Below are positions 11,591-25,238 of a DNA stretch of 64,000 nucleotides, in pieces. A program made the translations under genes and the position numbers. The stretch lies in contig VZRN01005622.1 in the NCBI GenBank assembly GCA_013397935.1, positions 4,156,349-4,220,348 on the forward strand. Reading direction: 5' to 3'. Within the stretch, counting starts at the first letter, position 1. Each line of letters opens with the position of its first letter. Under the pieces are notes generated by a model that saw only the letters and a list, made by a program, of their open reading frames with translations, was not told the DNA's origin and ran no database searches. The stretch comes from Dasyornis broadbenti (lineage: Eukaryota > Chordata > Aves > Passeriformes > Dasyornithidae).

Positions 11591-12050
11591 AACCTTTAAA
11601 GGACAAGTGTCGCTACCTCGTGAAAGTGTACTCTCAGCCTTGCTCTTCAAAGTTCAGCTCAAGCGATGTTGCTGCCAAGATGTATGCTTCTGTGGTGAAT
11701 AATTCACAGATGCCAACCCACTGGAGAATCCAAAAGCTTTGTCTTACGCCACTGTAAGTTCAGCAGTATTTTCCAGAGCTGCGGATTAAGTTTGCTGAAG
11801 CAAAAAAACGGCGATGTGTCCGATCTACTTCAGCAGACGTAAAGATGATTCATCAGTGCTCCCTCTCTCACAGTAACTATCTCCAGTGGGCAGTAAAGAA
11901 TGACCAAACTGACTATCAGATGGCAAGGACCAGGAGTTGGAACGGCATTTGCCTTGCTCGCTTTGTACTTGATTGTGTATCCAGGCGTTCCCGTCTAGAC
12001 TTGCAGGGCTTGCTCGAGCATTTAATTGCTCGAATCCCAATGAGCTGAAA
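11590..12050. other. CpG-enriched patch with short ORFs on both strands
   Basis: About 14 CpG dinucleotides in roughly 450 bases, clearly more than the surrounding CpG-poor DNA. Open frames lie on the plus strand (11551-11757 and 11845-12048) and on the minus strand (11825-12073, 82 codons, with a Ser-rich stretch NSWSLPSDSQF). No family is recognised and no frame spans the whole patch. It may be a decayed retrocopy, an unrecognised exon, a fairly recent transposable element or a regulatory element. Confidence 0.3.
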
Positions 12051-12059
12051 CTGCTTGGT

Positions 12060-12092
12060 TCAGGAGATAGCATAATAAAGGCATTCTCCTGA
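12060..12092 (+). other. Inverted repeat with a polyadenylation signal in its loop
   Basis: Arms TCAGGAGA (12060-12067) and TCTCCTGA (12085-12092) are perfect 8-base reverse complements. The 17-base loop contains AATAAA at 12074-12079. It lies just after the stop of the plus-strand frame ending at 12048. It could be a 3' end remnant of whatever the CpG-enriched patch once was, or chance. Confidence 0.3.
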
Positions 12093-15000
12093 GGTGGCTA
12101 TACCATTTTTTTAAGCTTTACTGATGAGCTAGAAATAGTCAGATTTTAAATGTTGCCAGTGATTATACTGAAAAACCATGGAAAATATGAGCCTACATTT
12201 TCTGCTACACCCATGTTCCTTCAGGAGCAACAAAAGAAGGGAATGTGGGCTTCACCTGGAATGACCTAATTACCTGTCTGACCCCACACCAGCTTCGGCC
12301 ATATCATGGCCACATAGCCAAGTTACAAATGACACCATAAAATGTTCCCAAAAAGGGACACTCTGGTGCTAGGCCCTCCCACTTCTAGAGCTGTGTAACT
12401 ACAAGGAATGGGAGAATTGACTTCACCTTAGCTCAAGTTTTTCAGTGCCTGAAGTACTCAGACTGGAGGTGTCTTGCCAATATCAAGGTGGCGAGAAGGA
12501 TCAGACTAGCTGAGAGACTCGGGGAAGAGGGGAAGTGTAAAATATTCCAAACTTGGATTCTGCGTTTCACATGGATTTGAGGAAAAATGGATGTCTTCCA
12601 GTTTTGGGTATGAATGGTGTCACTGGGGTATCCGGTGTCCAACTAAGCATGCAGCTACCATGTGTCAGGAATTGCAGATGAGACAATTTTCTCAAATTTG
12701 CTACTTCACAGTCTTTGTATGGGTTTTTCAGTTGGTTTTTTTTTTGTTTTCTTTTTTTAATAGTTTTTCCCATAGAGTTTACACGAGAGGGTGAAGGTTT
12801 CCCATGTAGTAGAAGAAAAAGTGCATGGACTTGGGATACAAATCCAACTGGAGAAAAACATTGCCAAAGAAATCCAAATAGTCAGTGACTCATGCAAAAT
12901 ATAGCTTGACATTTGAGCATGCAAGATGATTTGTGGGATGTGGCTTAAAAAAACTCCCATTTTTTTATGTGTCTTTATAGGGGAGGCTGTCAAATCTGGA
13001 ATAGAATATAAGATTTATTTTTATTTCAGGGTAGAAATTGTCTTTTTGATTTTCAGTTTGCAAAAGATGAACACTTGCCAGTGCGCATTTATACACAACC
13101 AAAAAAGGAGAGCATGCTTGGGCCAAGCAGGAGCAGAATTAGTTACAAACCCTGGTTTTTTTCCACAGCATGAGTTATATTGATACATTCATTGTATTAA
13201 ATGGAAAAACTTTGTATTTTTCACTAGTTTAAGTAAGGAACGGTCATACTGTTGTAATCCTTATGTTCTGACTTAGGTAAGTAGAACAGGAATAAGAAAT
13301 CTCCCCTTATAGATGCATAATTCTCTTCAGGTTTTCATTTAATTATACACCATGGACTATATAAATATGAACATTTCGTTAATTGGGAAATAATCTCAGC
13401 ACCAGTTTAACAGGCCTTGTTCATAGCATGGGATTCTTTGGCTTTAAATGTTCGGTTTTCGGCGATTACCTTCTCCTTAAGACAAAGCATCTTCTGGTTG
13501 AGTTTGCACCTGGGAAGGAAGAACATCATAATTGATGCTAGGTTTGAGAAATGGTGAAAAACAGCAACATAAGGTCTGAACTTCTTTCATATTGCTTTCA
13601 TTTCTCTTCGGGAAGTTGGGTGGGTAGGAAAAGGCACAGTAGGCTCTTGAAGAAGTAGAGAGAAATAGAGAAAAAATTGTGATAAACCTCATATTCTTGT
13701 TATAATTGCCTCTTAGAGTCATTTCGCCACTGATAAGGCTCGTGTGCAGCTTCTTCCTCCAGGCTCTGTTTAAATTCCTAGTTTCACCATACGTGCATTC
13801 CCTTTGGTTAACAGTGATTTTACTGGGCCAGTAGCATTAATTTGCCATCATAGAAGGATGCTTGGAGGTGAAAATACTGTGCAGTGCAACTTTGCTTTGC
13901 ACGGTACTTCCCTGTTTCCTTAATATATTCACTTTCACTTATAATACTCATTTGGAAAGACAAATGCCATAATCCATGGATAATTAAGAGTCTAGACTGA
14001 TTCTGTCATGTCAGTGCTTTCTTAATCTGCCCCTAATCAGATTAAACACCTTAATTTAGAAGTTATTGACATTGTAGATTGCAGAACTCCAAAGAAGCTG
14101 CTACAGTGTATCATGTAATAGGAATTGTGACTTTACTGGACATTTATACCCCGTAATATTTTGCAAAGAGTATAAAAAATGAATTAAGGAATCCAAAAGT
14201 TTATTCTAACACAAGAAAAAAATGAAAGTACCCCTCTGTCAAGATATTAACTCTATTGGCTCACTTATCATTTCGAGAAAGAGGTCCTTAAAAGAAAGGA
14301 TGAGAAAATTATTTTCTTAAGAACTTTTTGAAGCTAAAAGTCGCACAATGAGTTGCACTGTAAATATTAGTGAATCAACGCAAAATCAGTCCATTAATTA
14401 GAGAACACACAAGCTGTTTGTTCTTTATTTCAAAATCAACTGAAGTCACAAATATTTTGGTGTAATTGTTGGCAATAGCCAACATTCAGGAGGACTAGTT
14501 TAAATTTGGAATTTCTGTTTTGTAGCCAAGCCTGACTCACAGAACATGGTTCACACCTAATAAGAATGTGCTTTGATGATGGGCTGGTAGTGTGTTGCTA
14601 ACGGGATTACATGGAATAAAACCACAAATGATACCTCAGGATATATCAGGAAAAGGCTTCTAGTGAAGATGCAGAACTTGTAATTACAAAATTTCATCAG
14701 CAATTGTGACCAAGTTTTATTTTTATCTCTGTCTCAAAATATATTTGAATAATCATCAGTACCTTTAAAAGACGTTCTGCTTCCATGGTTTTGTTAATTC
14801 TCTTCTAACTAATTTTTCTCTTGATCAGAACAATATATTTTTAAATCACTTCATTTGAGAGTGTGTGCTTATGATGATGCCAGTCAGTTCTGAACACAAA
14901 TTAGATTGTGACCTTGACTCTGGAAGGTTATGACTGCTTTGTACTTAATCTTTGCTTACAGCATCAGCATTTGGCACATCACAGGTAGTGCCCATTCCCT

Positions 15001-17010
15001 CTTGAGTCTGCTTTGGCAAAAGAGGTATCACAAAGCATCTGTATTCTCACTTGGAATAGCCTGTCACGAACTGTATTTAATTTTTAAGTTAAAGTAACTT
15101 GCTCTGATCTTAAAACTGAAGGCCAAATTTATCCTGAGTGAAATGCCTACTAACTTTATTTTACTGTAGGTAAGCTTATTTCCCTGTGTCAGATTTCAGC
15201 CTAAAGCAATTGCTTCTGAGAGTTTATTTTCTGATGTCTTATATGTGTGTTTGCAGAAATGTTTCTCTCTGTAAATAATGCCCAAAAGCTGTTGTACAAC
15301 ACAGTGCAATATCATTAAAATGTAGACTCTGTGAATTTGAAATATCAGTGGACAAATGTTGATAGAACAATGGAAGAGATTAATTTACCTTAAAGAATGT
15401 TATGCTGTTCTTCATGTCTCTCAGATCCACACAAAGTACTAAATCACGTTTTTCCCATTATTAGCACTATAAACTTTATACTGATATCTGCACAAAATGT
15501 ATAATATGTACCAGTCACAGAAGCTGTAGTCTGAGAAATAATAGTGCTAACTTGGCTTACTTAGACAAGGGCTACCATTTGGTAAGTTGTGTTCTTTAAT
15601 GTCACTTAAGTACTCAGGATATTTTCACCCTTTAGGTTTTGTTCTTAAGCTGCAAATGGAAGGGGATAGAAATGAAGAGGACAGGAGGAAGAAAAAGTAG
15701 AAATTATTGTACTCATATCAAATGCTAGGCTAAGAAAATCTCCCAGCTAATTGTTTGTAAGATGGACTAGCTACAGGGTTGTAAACTAATTAGGATATAA
15801 TTCACACCATTTGATAGGATAGTTGCTACAAAAAATTGTATCTAACCTTTAATACCAAATGCATTCTGCACTACAGATCTAAATTAACATTTAAATTTGG
15901 CCTGCTGACTCCCCTGCCAAAAGCCCAATTCCGCTTCCAGAACTTTGCACATTCTTATTAAAACCAGAGTTTTTAACACTGTAATTTTTCTCTTTTTCTT
16001 TCTTGCACTTGCTTAATTCTCAGAGCTGTATCTCTTTCATTTGTATACCAATGAACCTGCTGGTGTAGATGGGACACAGATAGAACCCTAGTACAAATCA
16101 TCCACTGATTTCTCATGAATGGCTTTGTACTTGCGTGTTATCCGTTCTGGTTTTTTTTCTTTTTTTCAAATCGTGCATTTCTCTTACAGATTTTCTTTAA
16201 GGTAATGAAAGTTGCCTCCCATGCAGCTAAGGCCTGAGGATCTTATCCGTATTTACTTTACAAAGGAACAGTTTGTAGAGAGTCAGCTTGCAGGGAGTGT
16301 TGTAGCTGAAAATGTGAACCAGGAAAAATAACATTTAGGCTGGGACATGGAGATAGTCGAAGATATTATCCTGGCTGTAGCTCTGGTGACAAGGACAGGG
16401 TGTCAAGAATGTTAAAGGTATATATTTACCCACATAAGGATCCCAAGGTCCTTGGACTTTTAGAAATACACCCCAGCAAGATGGCTGCCTTAATTGAGTA
16501 AAAAAATGATAGAATTAATGCTTTCACTTCTTCTTTAAAGTTTTTTTGAGAGACGTCAAAGTAGCAAATAAACTTTAAAATTAAATGACAATTTTAAAAG
16601 TTCACTCCAAAGATTATACAAAGTGCTGCATCTGTAATATGGTAGTTGTCATGGTAAGGTTTTGTTTGTTATTGATTACTTGAGTAAATAGTCTCCAAAA
16701 TTCTAATGACAATTTTAGACTGCAAAATAACCATTTTCTTCTGCAGTTCTTCATGCATTTAGTAAGTGTTACCCTTTATTTGTGATATTAGAGGTGCTAT
16801 TTTTAAAATCTGTGTTCTCATTCCGTTTGTAAGGAGAGATCAACCAACATTCAGAAGTAAAAATGTAAACCACACCAGGGGCACCTCTTTTGATCCTGTT
16901 GAAAACAGAAAGTCATGCAATGCTTCCAAAACGTCTGTGAGTACCTTGTTTTCCCTCAAATCTGTGCACCACATGCCAGTCGATATTCTGGGCTTGGATT
17001 TCTGATCCTC
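12093..17010. other. AT-rich desert, no gene seen
   Basis: Low GC, many TAATTA/AATTAA-type motifs, no repeat family recognised and no open frame with recognisable content. The lack of visible transposons over about 5 kb would fit either old unique sequence or constrained non-coding DNA. Only an alignment could tell these apart. Confidence 0.5.
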
Positions 17011-17037
17011 ATGATGATGATGATGATGATGATGATG
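17011..17037 (+). repeat. (ATG)9 microsatellite
   Basis: Nine uninterrupted ATG/TGA/GAT-phase triplets. The run creates an artificial methionine tract in one reading frame (16915-17172), which should not be taken for a gene. Confidence 0.95.
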
Positions 17038-20000
17038 GCTTTTTCCTTATTCTTCTGTCTGATTTCAGTAACCCTTCCTATAATTTTCTTTTTTAGGCTG
17101 AAGCTGTTGTGGAAGTTGCCCTCTGTGTTTATGTTTCACCTTCCATGTGCTCAGTTTGTCTGGGCCTCTTAGACTTCTAGAAAACAATGATAATTCTCTT
17201 CAATTTATTAAAAGGACCTTCCTGATAAGAGCAGTGCATTCTAGAAAAGTTTCTCACTCTTCTGGTGTTTCAGAAATATCTCTAAGGGAGAAAAGGTATT
17301 GGAAATTGCTATTATTGTGTCAGTGTTGATCACGCTTCTGCAGCCAAAAGTATTTCAAATTTTTGAAGGAGTTTTGTTGTTTAAGGCCACCTTATGCCTG
17401 ATGTCACTATTACAGCACCTGTCATTCTCTAGATAAATAAAAAGACTTGAAGTTTATAGAAAATATTCCTGGAATATTAACAAGAGTGCATTCGTTTTGC
17501 CTTTTTTTAACAAAACCATCTATTTCTGTTACTGATTAATGTCATCAGCAAAATGAAGGTCACTCAAAATGGGTTTGCCCATTTATGATTATCTTTCTCT
17601 TGATTCCAGCAATAAATAATGCAAAAGTAGCAGGGCATAACAACACCTTGTTTTAATCTTTAGCTTCTTCTGCTAATTCTTGGATGCTGATCATCACCTC
17701 TGTATAATCAGTGCGATCACAAAGGACTTGCAGCATTTTGATTACGCTGTCCTAGTACTTCCTAGCATTTTTTTTTTCACAAAACTGTTTCTCAAAAGGT
17801 GTTCTGGATAGAAATACCTTCTGTCATAAAAATTATTTATTAAAGAGATTTAACATTTTTTCCTTTGGGGGTTTTATTTTTAGAACCTGCAAAGCTCAAA
17901 CTTCTATGTTTTACTGAGCAAAAATATATAAAGAAATCATTCACATTTATGTATCATATAGTTGGAAAGAAAAATTATGCAAACATATAATTATGAGATA
18001 TTTCTAAAACGGAGAAGAGAGACCTCTACAGTAAGTTGAATTATCACCTTATTAAGTGAATGTTGCTGAAATTTTTCCCCCAAACAAATGCACATACGCA
18101 TCTATAATTTCTGTTCTTCAGTCTGCCATCACTGCAGTTGTCAGAGTCACAAAATGCACACAGTATCTCCAGCGTGATCGTATCTCTGGCCTGCGTGTGG
18201 TGCAGTGCTTGACTTTGTTCTCTTCAGGATACCTGTCATCTACAAAGCAGACAGCCTGCAGCTTCCACAATCTGGCCATTTTCAGATCTTGGCAGTGCTC
18301 TGAGAGAGCAAGTTATTCGCAGGACGTACTTGTCATCATCACCAATTCTTCTTTTTTTTTTTTGTATTTTCAGTGCATCTCATGTAATAACAGAACAGAT
18401 TACTTGATAATTTCACATTGACGTTAAGATACATTTGTTTGGAGGTGTTTCACACAGCTCCTTCAATATTTGTTTGTATCCAGAAAAAAGGCTTCGATCT
18501 CTGCTTTCCTCTTCATCCTTCCCAGAGTTCTGCTCTTTAAACCTTAGCATCAATTTTTTGCAGCTAGCAGAAAAGATGATACTTTCAAACCTTAAGTGAG
18601 TCAAGTCCAATTGAAAAATGCAGGACAATGCTTCAAAGAACAAGATTTACTAACAAGATTCACAGAAGCCAAGGCTCGTATCATTTGAGCTGTCTTGCAA
18701 TCTTAGAGATACTGGTCCATTTGGAAAATATTTTGTAATTTCACAATTAATTCCTACTATAGGTCTGATGTGATACTCCAAATTATATATATTCTTTAAT
18801 GCATATATTGCAATAATACCATTGTCAAAATGTTAAAATATACTTAGTATGTATTTGATAAGATAGATAGGAATGGATTGGCAAAGCCGTTTCAACAAGC
18901 TACAAATATATGTGTAAAGTCAAACAGCTCCAATTTTTTTTCCCTGTGGGAAAGTCTTCATGATACTATAATGTTACAAAACTACAGGCCAGAATTTAGT
19001 CCTCTGATCTGGAATGAAAAGTGTATATTTTTTATATAAGATATATTATATATATATGTGATACCGAAAAAAAGAATATTTTTTTCATTCTAGTTTTCTA
19101 AATATTTATTTGAAAAACAAGATCTTGATTATGGCTTCAATAATATAAATAGGAGATCTGCTCAGTGGAATGAATATGCCAAAGACCAGTAGAGGGTTAT
19201 TTCCGTGGCGAAGGAAAATTGAGCTTCACCAGTACAAGATTCTTTGTAACAATTTCACAGCAACAAGAAAGTTGAGGAACCATTCTGAAAATGCAGATTT
19301 GAAAGGCACAGCTGTTTCCAAGCGTGCTTATGAAAACAACTTGATACAGAAACTGCACTGAAAGTTTTCCTGTGCATCAAATCAGTCATAAATGTTTGTA
19401 GAAAGAATTATTCAGATCCCTTAAGGGAATCAAACATCTAATGATTTTGAGGAACATCAACTGAGATGTTCAAGGATCTTTAATAAGTTGGATCCTATGC
19501 TCCCATTGGCTTCATCTATTTAGTCAATTTTGGGAGGAAAAAAAGGATTCTTCTTAAGACTTAACAAAAGAAATCTATAAAATTGCTGGTAATGACCACA
19601 CTAACGCAGTATTTTTCTAGAAAAGTATTTCTCCAAAGTAGGAGTACACAACTCATAAAAGATTGACTTATATGGCTTAAGGACTATATTGCACTTTTGC
19701 AATCATGTATGAATTTGATTATTTTAGTAACAAAAATATGCAACTAAAAAAAAAAGTAGGGGACCATAAAAGGTGAGAGTGAGTCTGAAACTTGGACAAA
19801 ATTTTTCTATATTATTGAACAAAGCAAATCAACCTGAATACAATACTTTTATCTATAGAACAGAGACGTTGAAAGCAAAAATGGTTTATTTCACACAGCA
19901 ATCTAACTCTCTTCAAAGACACACATGATTAAGTTTCTTGCAGAGCTCTGGTGCGGCCAGATACTGACAGATGAAACATGGATTTTCATTTTTGTTTTAC

Positions 20001-22480
20001 TACCTGCCATAGTAGTCAATTATGCCTGATCATATAAAAAGATATAATTTTTATTAAAGCCCATAATTAATATCAAGATGTTAACCTTTCCCCATATCAT
20101 TTTCTTCCTACAGTTTTCTGAGCGTGTGGATCTTGACTCTTCCAGCTAAATGCCTCATGCTTTACCTGTAGATGCCCAGAACAGACCTTTCTCACAAAGA
20201 TAGCATTCATTTTACCTTTTCGAAAAGTTTCTTGAACTTTAGAACTGCCCTCAGCTTTCTTCAACAGAAGTTTTGTTTCACTTATTTTTCTACTTTCCAT
20301 TTCTAAGTTTCAAGACTACAATTAAAAATCAGTTTGGTGTCTTACCAATGAGAAGCAAACAGAAAACTCATAAAAGACATGGAATCTAATATGTTTAGAA
20401 ACTATGCAAAAAAACCTCTGGTATTTTCCTTCTATAGAGAAAACCCTGTCTTTGATAGACTGGCAGAAAGAATTACCAATATTTTTCCTGTTGTTAAGTT
20501 TCACTAGAGATCTATAAATGTTAAACAGAGGGTTAAACAGCAGCTGGAAATTTGAGACCAGTTTTCAGCAGGTTTTGTTTAAATTTGTCAAAAATAAGTT
20601 CTGCAGAAAGTATTTGGCTTGTATGTATAACAATGAGAATCCAGTCACTACTTTTACAGCACATGAAGGCAATAAAGACAGAAAATGAAGGCAAAATTCC
20701 ATATTATATTAAGATCCAGTTTGTAAACATCAAACTACCCATAGGGGTTCCTTATTTGTCACTCTTTGTATCTGTAATTTCCTCCTCATTCGTGCTTTTG
20801 GACTATTCTGTATTTGACACTTTCAATTAGTAGAGCTTTACAGTTTAGCAACTTAAATTAAACTTTCAATCTAATAATTAGTGCAAAAACTTTTTTTAGA
20901 TGTAAAAAAGCACTTTATTTGACCAAAAGACTCCAACTGTTAAGCAAATGAGAACCTGACAATATTTTATAATATTGGCTACAATTCAATAGCTACCTAT
21001 ATAGAATGTAGTCTAGCCTGTTACATAATACTTTTGGTACTTTTCTTATACATAAAATCATGAATGCTATCGGTACACAGGCCTCACTGGGTAGTGATAA
21101 TCTGCTCTAAATAAGGCAAGACGATTTTTTAAAACCCACAAAGAATTGTATTTAATATTTTTATCTTCCCAAGGCTATGCTCGGAACAGAAATTAGTACA
21201 AGATCTCAGACAAATTGCATTAAACCAAATGGGATCTTGAATAAAAATAATATTATTTAAGTTATAAAATGTTCTACTCAAAAATGTTTAATCCAAATTA
21301 CTTATTTTTAGTACTGCCAAGAGCAATACACAGATATTTGCAACTACATTATTGAATTTCTGCTTAAAGCTGAATAAAAGGCAAATGCACTACTGCTTTT
21401 ATAGAGATTACATTGCTACCCATGTGTTTGCATATATGTATTTTTATGGCGTTATTCTGGTGCACGGGAGTCTCCGTGCTTAGGGAGCAAGGGTAAGTAG
21501 GACTTACATCAGTATTTAAGAAGGTCAGAACATGCCAGGTGTTTCCAGCAGAAGGGAGCAGACTGGCATGGAAGCTGGGATTGATCCAGAGATCCATAGG
21601 ATCTGTGGCATGCAGCACACCAAATATGCCAGGCACACGCTGAACCCAGAGACTTATTTAGTTCTTCAGACTCTCTGTTGTAGCAAAACTTGTTAAGGAC
21701 TCCTCTTCATTGGCTGAAAGATACATTTATGAGTAGTAAAATTTTGTTTAACTGATACCTCCTTTACAACTGAGCAGCCTGGTAAGAAAATGGCGGGATA
21801 TACGCCCTAAATATACACAGAAAAGGACTGTTCTTTCTTAGTGTGTGTAGGAGACTCATCAGAAGCTGACATCTTAATTTCTTCAGGCTGAGACCCTTCT
21901 ACGCTCTGTTAAAGGCAGAGAACCTTGGCAACAGCTTAGAAAAAACTCCTTCATTTCTTGTACAGTGAGGTTCCCACTCAGCAAACTACGGATTAAGGGC
22001 TTTGTTTTCCTGGGATTCCTCCTCTCCCCCATCTGATGCCCATGGGGATTCTGGGGGTGCCAGCTAATGTGTGCTACAGTGTCCCTACTGCCTTTTCCCA
22101 GGATAGAAGAGCCACGGTTCTCAAGAAGCCCAAGAGTTACAAGCAGCATGAAAACCCACAAGAAACTGCTTCCTTTTAGCCACTATGGCAGGTTCTACAT
22201 GGCCTCAGTGCTTCTGAGGTATAGAAGGTTTTAAAGACAGTTTAAGTCCCTTTTTAGGGGTTAAAATAAACTACAAATAACATCAACTGCAGCAATACAT
22301 TTTTCCCTTAACAAAAATAGAGGATGTTTCTTTTTTTCCCCCCATACTATCCATGGGATATTTTTTTCAAGATTTTATATAATGTTTTCATTAAAAAAGA
22401 AATTCTAGCAATTTAAAAGATTTTTGGTACACATTAATAACAGCAAGATAAATAGCATAGGTGCAGAGAATTCAACTGCT
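17038..22480. other. AT-rich desert, no gene seen
   Basis: Contains a T run at about 18352-18363, AT-alternating DNA at about 19025-19060 and several A runs. The longest frames (121 codons at 18056-18421 on +, 92 codons at 20552-20830 on + and 21883-22161 on -) contain no recognisable domain. No repeat family is recognised. Confidence 0.5.
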
Positions 22481-22602
22481 TTTTTTATTTGGGTTTTTTT
22501 GTTTGTTTTTGTTTGTTTGCTTTTTGATTTGCTGGGTTTTGTTTTGGTTTGGGTTTGTTGATGGTGGGTTTTGTTTTGTTTTGTTTTGTTGGGGTTTTTT
22601 TG
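22481..22602. repeat. T/G-rich low-complexity tract including (TTTTG)n
   Basis: About 120 bases almost free of A and C on the plus strand, with repeated TTTG/TTTTG units and a clean (TTTTG)4-like core at about 22566-22594, interspersed with several GGG/GGGG runs. The complementary frame encodes only Lys/Thr/Gln/Asn low-complexity peptide (22405-22738), which is not a gene. Confidence 0.9.
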
Positions 22603-25238
22603 GTAGTAAGAAATGTAAAGCAAAAGAACTAAAGCTCTGCTTTTGTCTTGTTGACACAGATAAACTTTCACCAATACAAAAGTAGATAGGATTAAGCCAA
22701 AGCTGAGTATACAATGAAGAGGAGCAGGGCCAGTTCAAGGTTGAAACAGTTTTGGCTTACAAGTTTGATGCAAAACCATTTCAAATCAGTGTCATAGTTG
22801 TTATGAAGTTCTATGATTCACTAAATAAATATCGTTTCAGAAGTGGTCATTATTGGAGAACCGTATAAAAAGAAAGAATAAAATACAAGAAACTAGTAAT
22901 TGGTATATTTAGTGTATTGCATATCCGTATTCTGGGCTGTGTTTCTCCATATAATCTATTGAAGGCAAACCAGTGCAAAATGTGTTTCTCTGGTTACGTT
23001 TTCTGGGAATTGGAGCTCCACTTATGTCAGGTTATGTACGTCAATATTTTTGCATCGTGTCCTTCTAATCTGCCAGGATCCTGGCTGACACTGAATAAAT
23101 GACTATCCAAATATCTTTTCCTGAGCTGTTTCACAGAAGAATTTCAGCATTGTTGTTAACCGTGCATAGTACCTGAAATAGTTCTGGAAATACATGCTGA
23201 ACCCTTGAGAGAAATGGTTTTTAACTACTAACAATACTAAGGCAATTTTAATAGCTGAGTTTCATTCTTCATTCTCTTCTATATAATTCATTTTAATTTC
23301 TTAACATCAGTCATCTCAGTTATTTTTTAAAAAAATAATTTCTTAGATTACTAAGATTAGTAAACATATTACTAACTTAGATTGTTTAAAGCTTTCTAAA
23401 GAATCACAGCAAATATCTACAATATAAATAACTTAATGGTCACAAGTGTTTTAATTAAATCACTGCTTTCTTGTTCAGGCATGCTGAACCATCTTGAGGA
23501 CATTAAATTTTATGAATTGGTTCATGATGTATTGCTTCAGTGATCATTTCAATTCTATCAGTCATTGTGAAACCAGATTAAAAAAAAAAAAAGATGAGAG
23601 GAAAGTGGCTGTACATACGTTGGTTGCTTGCTTTGCAGTCTGGAATCTACCTCTTGAAAGAGTTATGAGAATGGATATACAAAATCTTCATAATGTTTTT
23701 CAGCTCAGAAATTCTATTCAACAATTAAATTGTCTTTATTTGTTTATACAAATAAAGTTGTATTTGTACAAGGTTGTGGCTTGTTGTTCTAGTAGTGTTT
23801 TAATTGATTTAATGCACAAAATATCCCAGCGGGGGGGTTAAGATTTTTGACTTTGAGTAAGTCAGGTATCACAGCATGGTAGCAAAGTATGGGGGACTTT
23901 TAGATGCCAACCAATTACTTGGGCAGCACAGATGTATTTTCTGCTTGTTAGTTACTCTCTGAGAAGTCAGAGGTCAAAATGGGAACAATTTTAAGTGAGG
24001 ATTTGGATTATTTATTCAACACAAATTCAACAACAGCTTCAATATTTTCCTTTAAATGATGCAAACATGTTTGGGTTTTTTTAAGCAAAATTCTGAGGAA
24101 CGTGACAAGGCTAAATAAAAAAATTGATATGGGCAATACTTATTGTGGCTGGTTAGCATTATGTAAACTCATAAGAACAATTGTCATAGAAAATTGTATG
24201 AGTTTGCCTTTGCTTTATCAGGTAGCCAATATTTGATGCCTTTGCATTTCCTTTAGGAAAATGCAGTATGGATCAGTTGTCTTCTGATATAAATGAATGT
24301 AATCTATAATAATGCAGAGGAAGCTGAACAAGTCTCAGCTTTTCTGTTGAATTGCCTGGTTGTTTAACTTTGCTGGAGTTACGCTGGCTGCTTGTTTCTG
24401 CTTTCCTTCTCCTTACTTCTGGTTGCTTCTTACTGTCATAAATGCACTTCCAGTTATCAGGATGCTGCCTTTGGTATTGCAGACTGTCCTAAACTAATTC
24501 TTTAGTCCTTAATCTTAATTTCTGACAAAATTTCAGCCTCACACAGTAGCCTGCTTTCCTTAAAGTAACTGTTAGAAGAACTTTAATTACCTAAGCCTAC
24601 CTAAGCTTGAATGATAGGCTGCAGCACTGAATTGAAGTAGATTTGAGATGGAACAAATACATGCACAGAAGGAAAATCAAGCAGAAAAATCTCAATAGTA
24701 TGGAAACATTCTTGGAATGAAATTGTAACTTAGTTTTGCTCCAAGATGACTATTTCAGGAGCTTGGTTTCCATTTTTCAAAATAAACAGTATAATGGTTA
24801 AACGACAGAATCCATCAGTTGTGAAGAAATGGCAAAATTTAAACTGAATCATGAAACAACTTGCTTTATTGAGTAATTTTGATCTTAAAGTGGCAATTTA
24901 CAAATTATGCCAAATGCCATATTGTCACAACTCTTGCCTTTTCCACAGTTCCACCAATACTTTTCTCTCAAGAATATCTCCTTAGTCATGTTTTATTATC
25001 ACTTTCTCTTCACAATGAAACTTTGAAACAATTAATGATTTAGAATAAATTAATTGCCAAAAAATGTGCTTGTCATACACGTTTTGAAAAAGCTGAATAG
25101 AGAGAAGGCTAATTGAATTATCTTATAATGGTTCTAAGAATTCCTTCCTTTTTTCATGGGCTTCATTTCTTGATTCTACATATGTCACTCTTTGGATCTG
25201 TGTATTTTTCACACTCAGAATTTACATAGAGCTTGCAA
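22603..25238. other. AT-rich desert, no gene seen
   Basis: An A run at 23580-23591 and a G run at about 23830 lie inside a 115-codon frame (23494-23841) that is otherwise featureless. No repeat family is recognised before the LTR fragment at about 25.24 kb. Confidence 0.5.

Noticed and set aside
16915..17172. Frame with a run of nine methionines
   Set aside because: Produced by the (ATG)9 microsatellite.
22405..22738. Lys/Thr/Gln-rich frames of 88-89 codons
   Set aside because: Translation of the T/G low-complexity tract.
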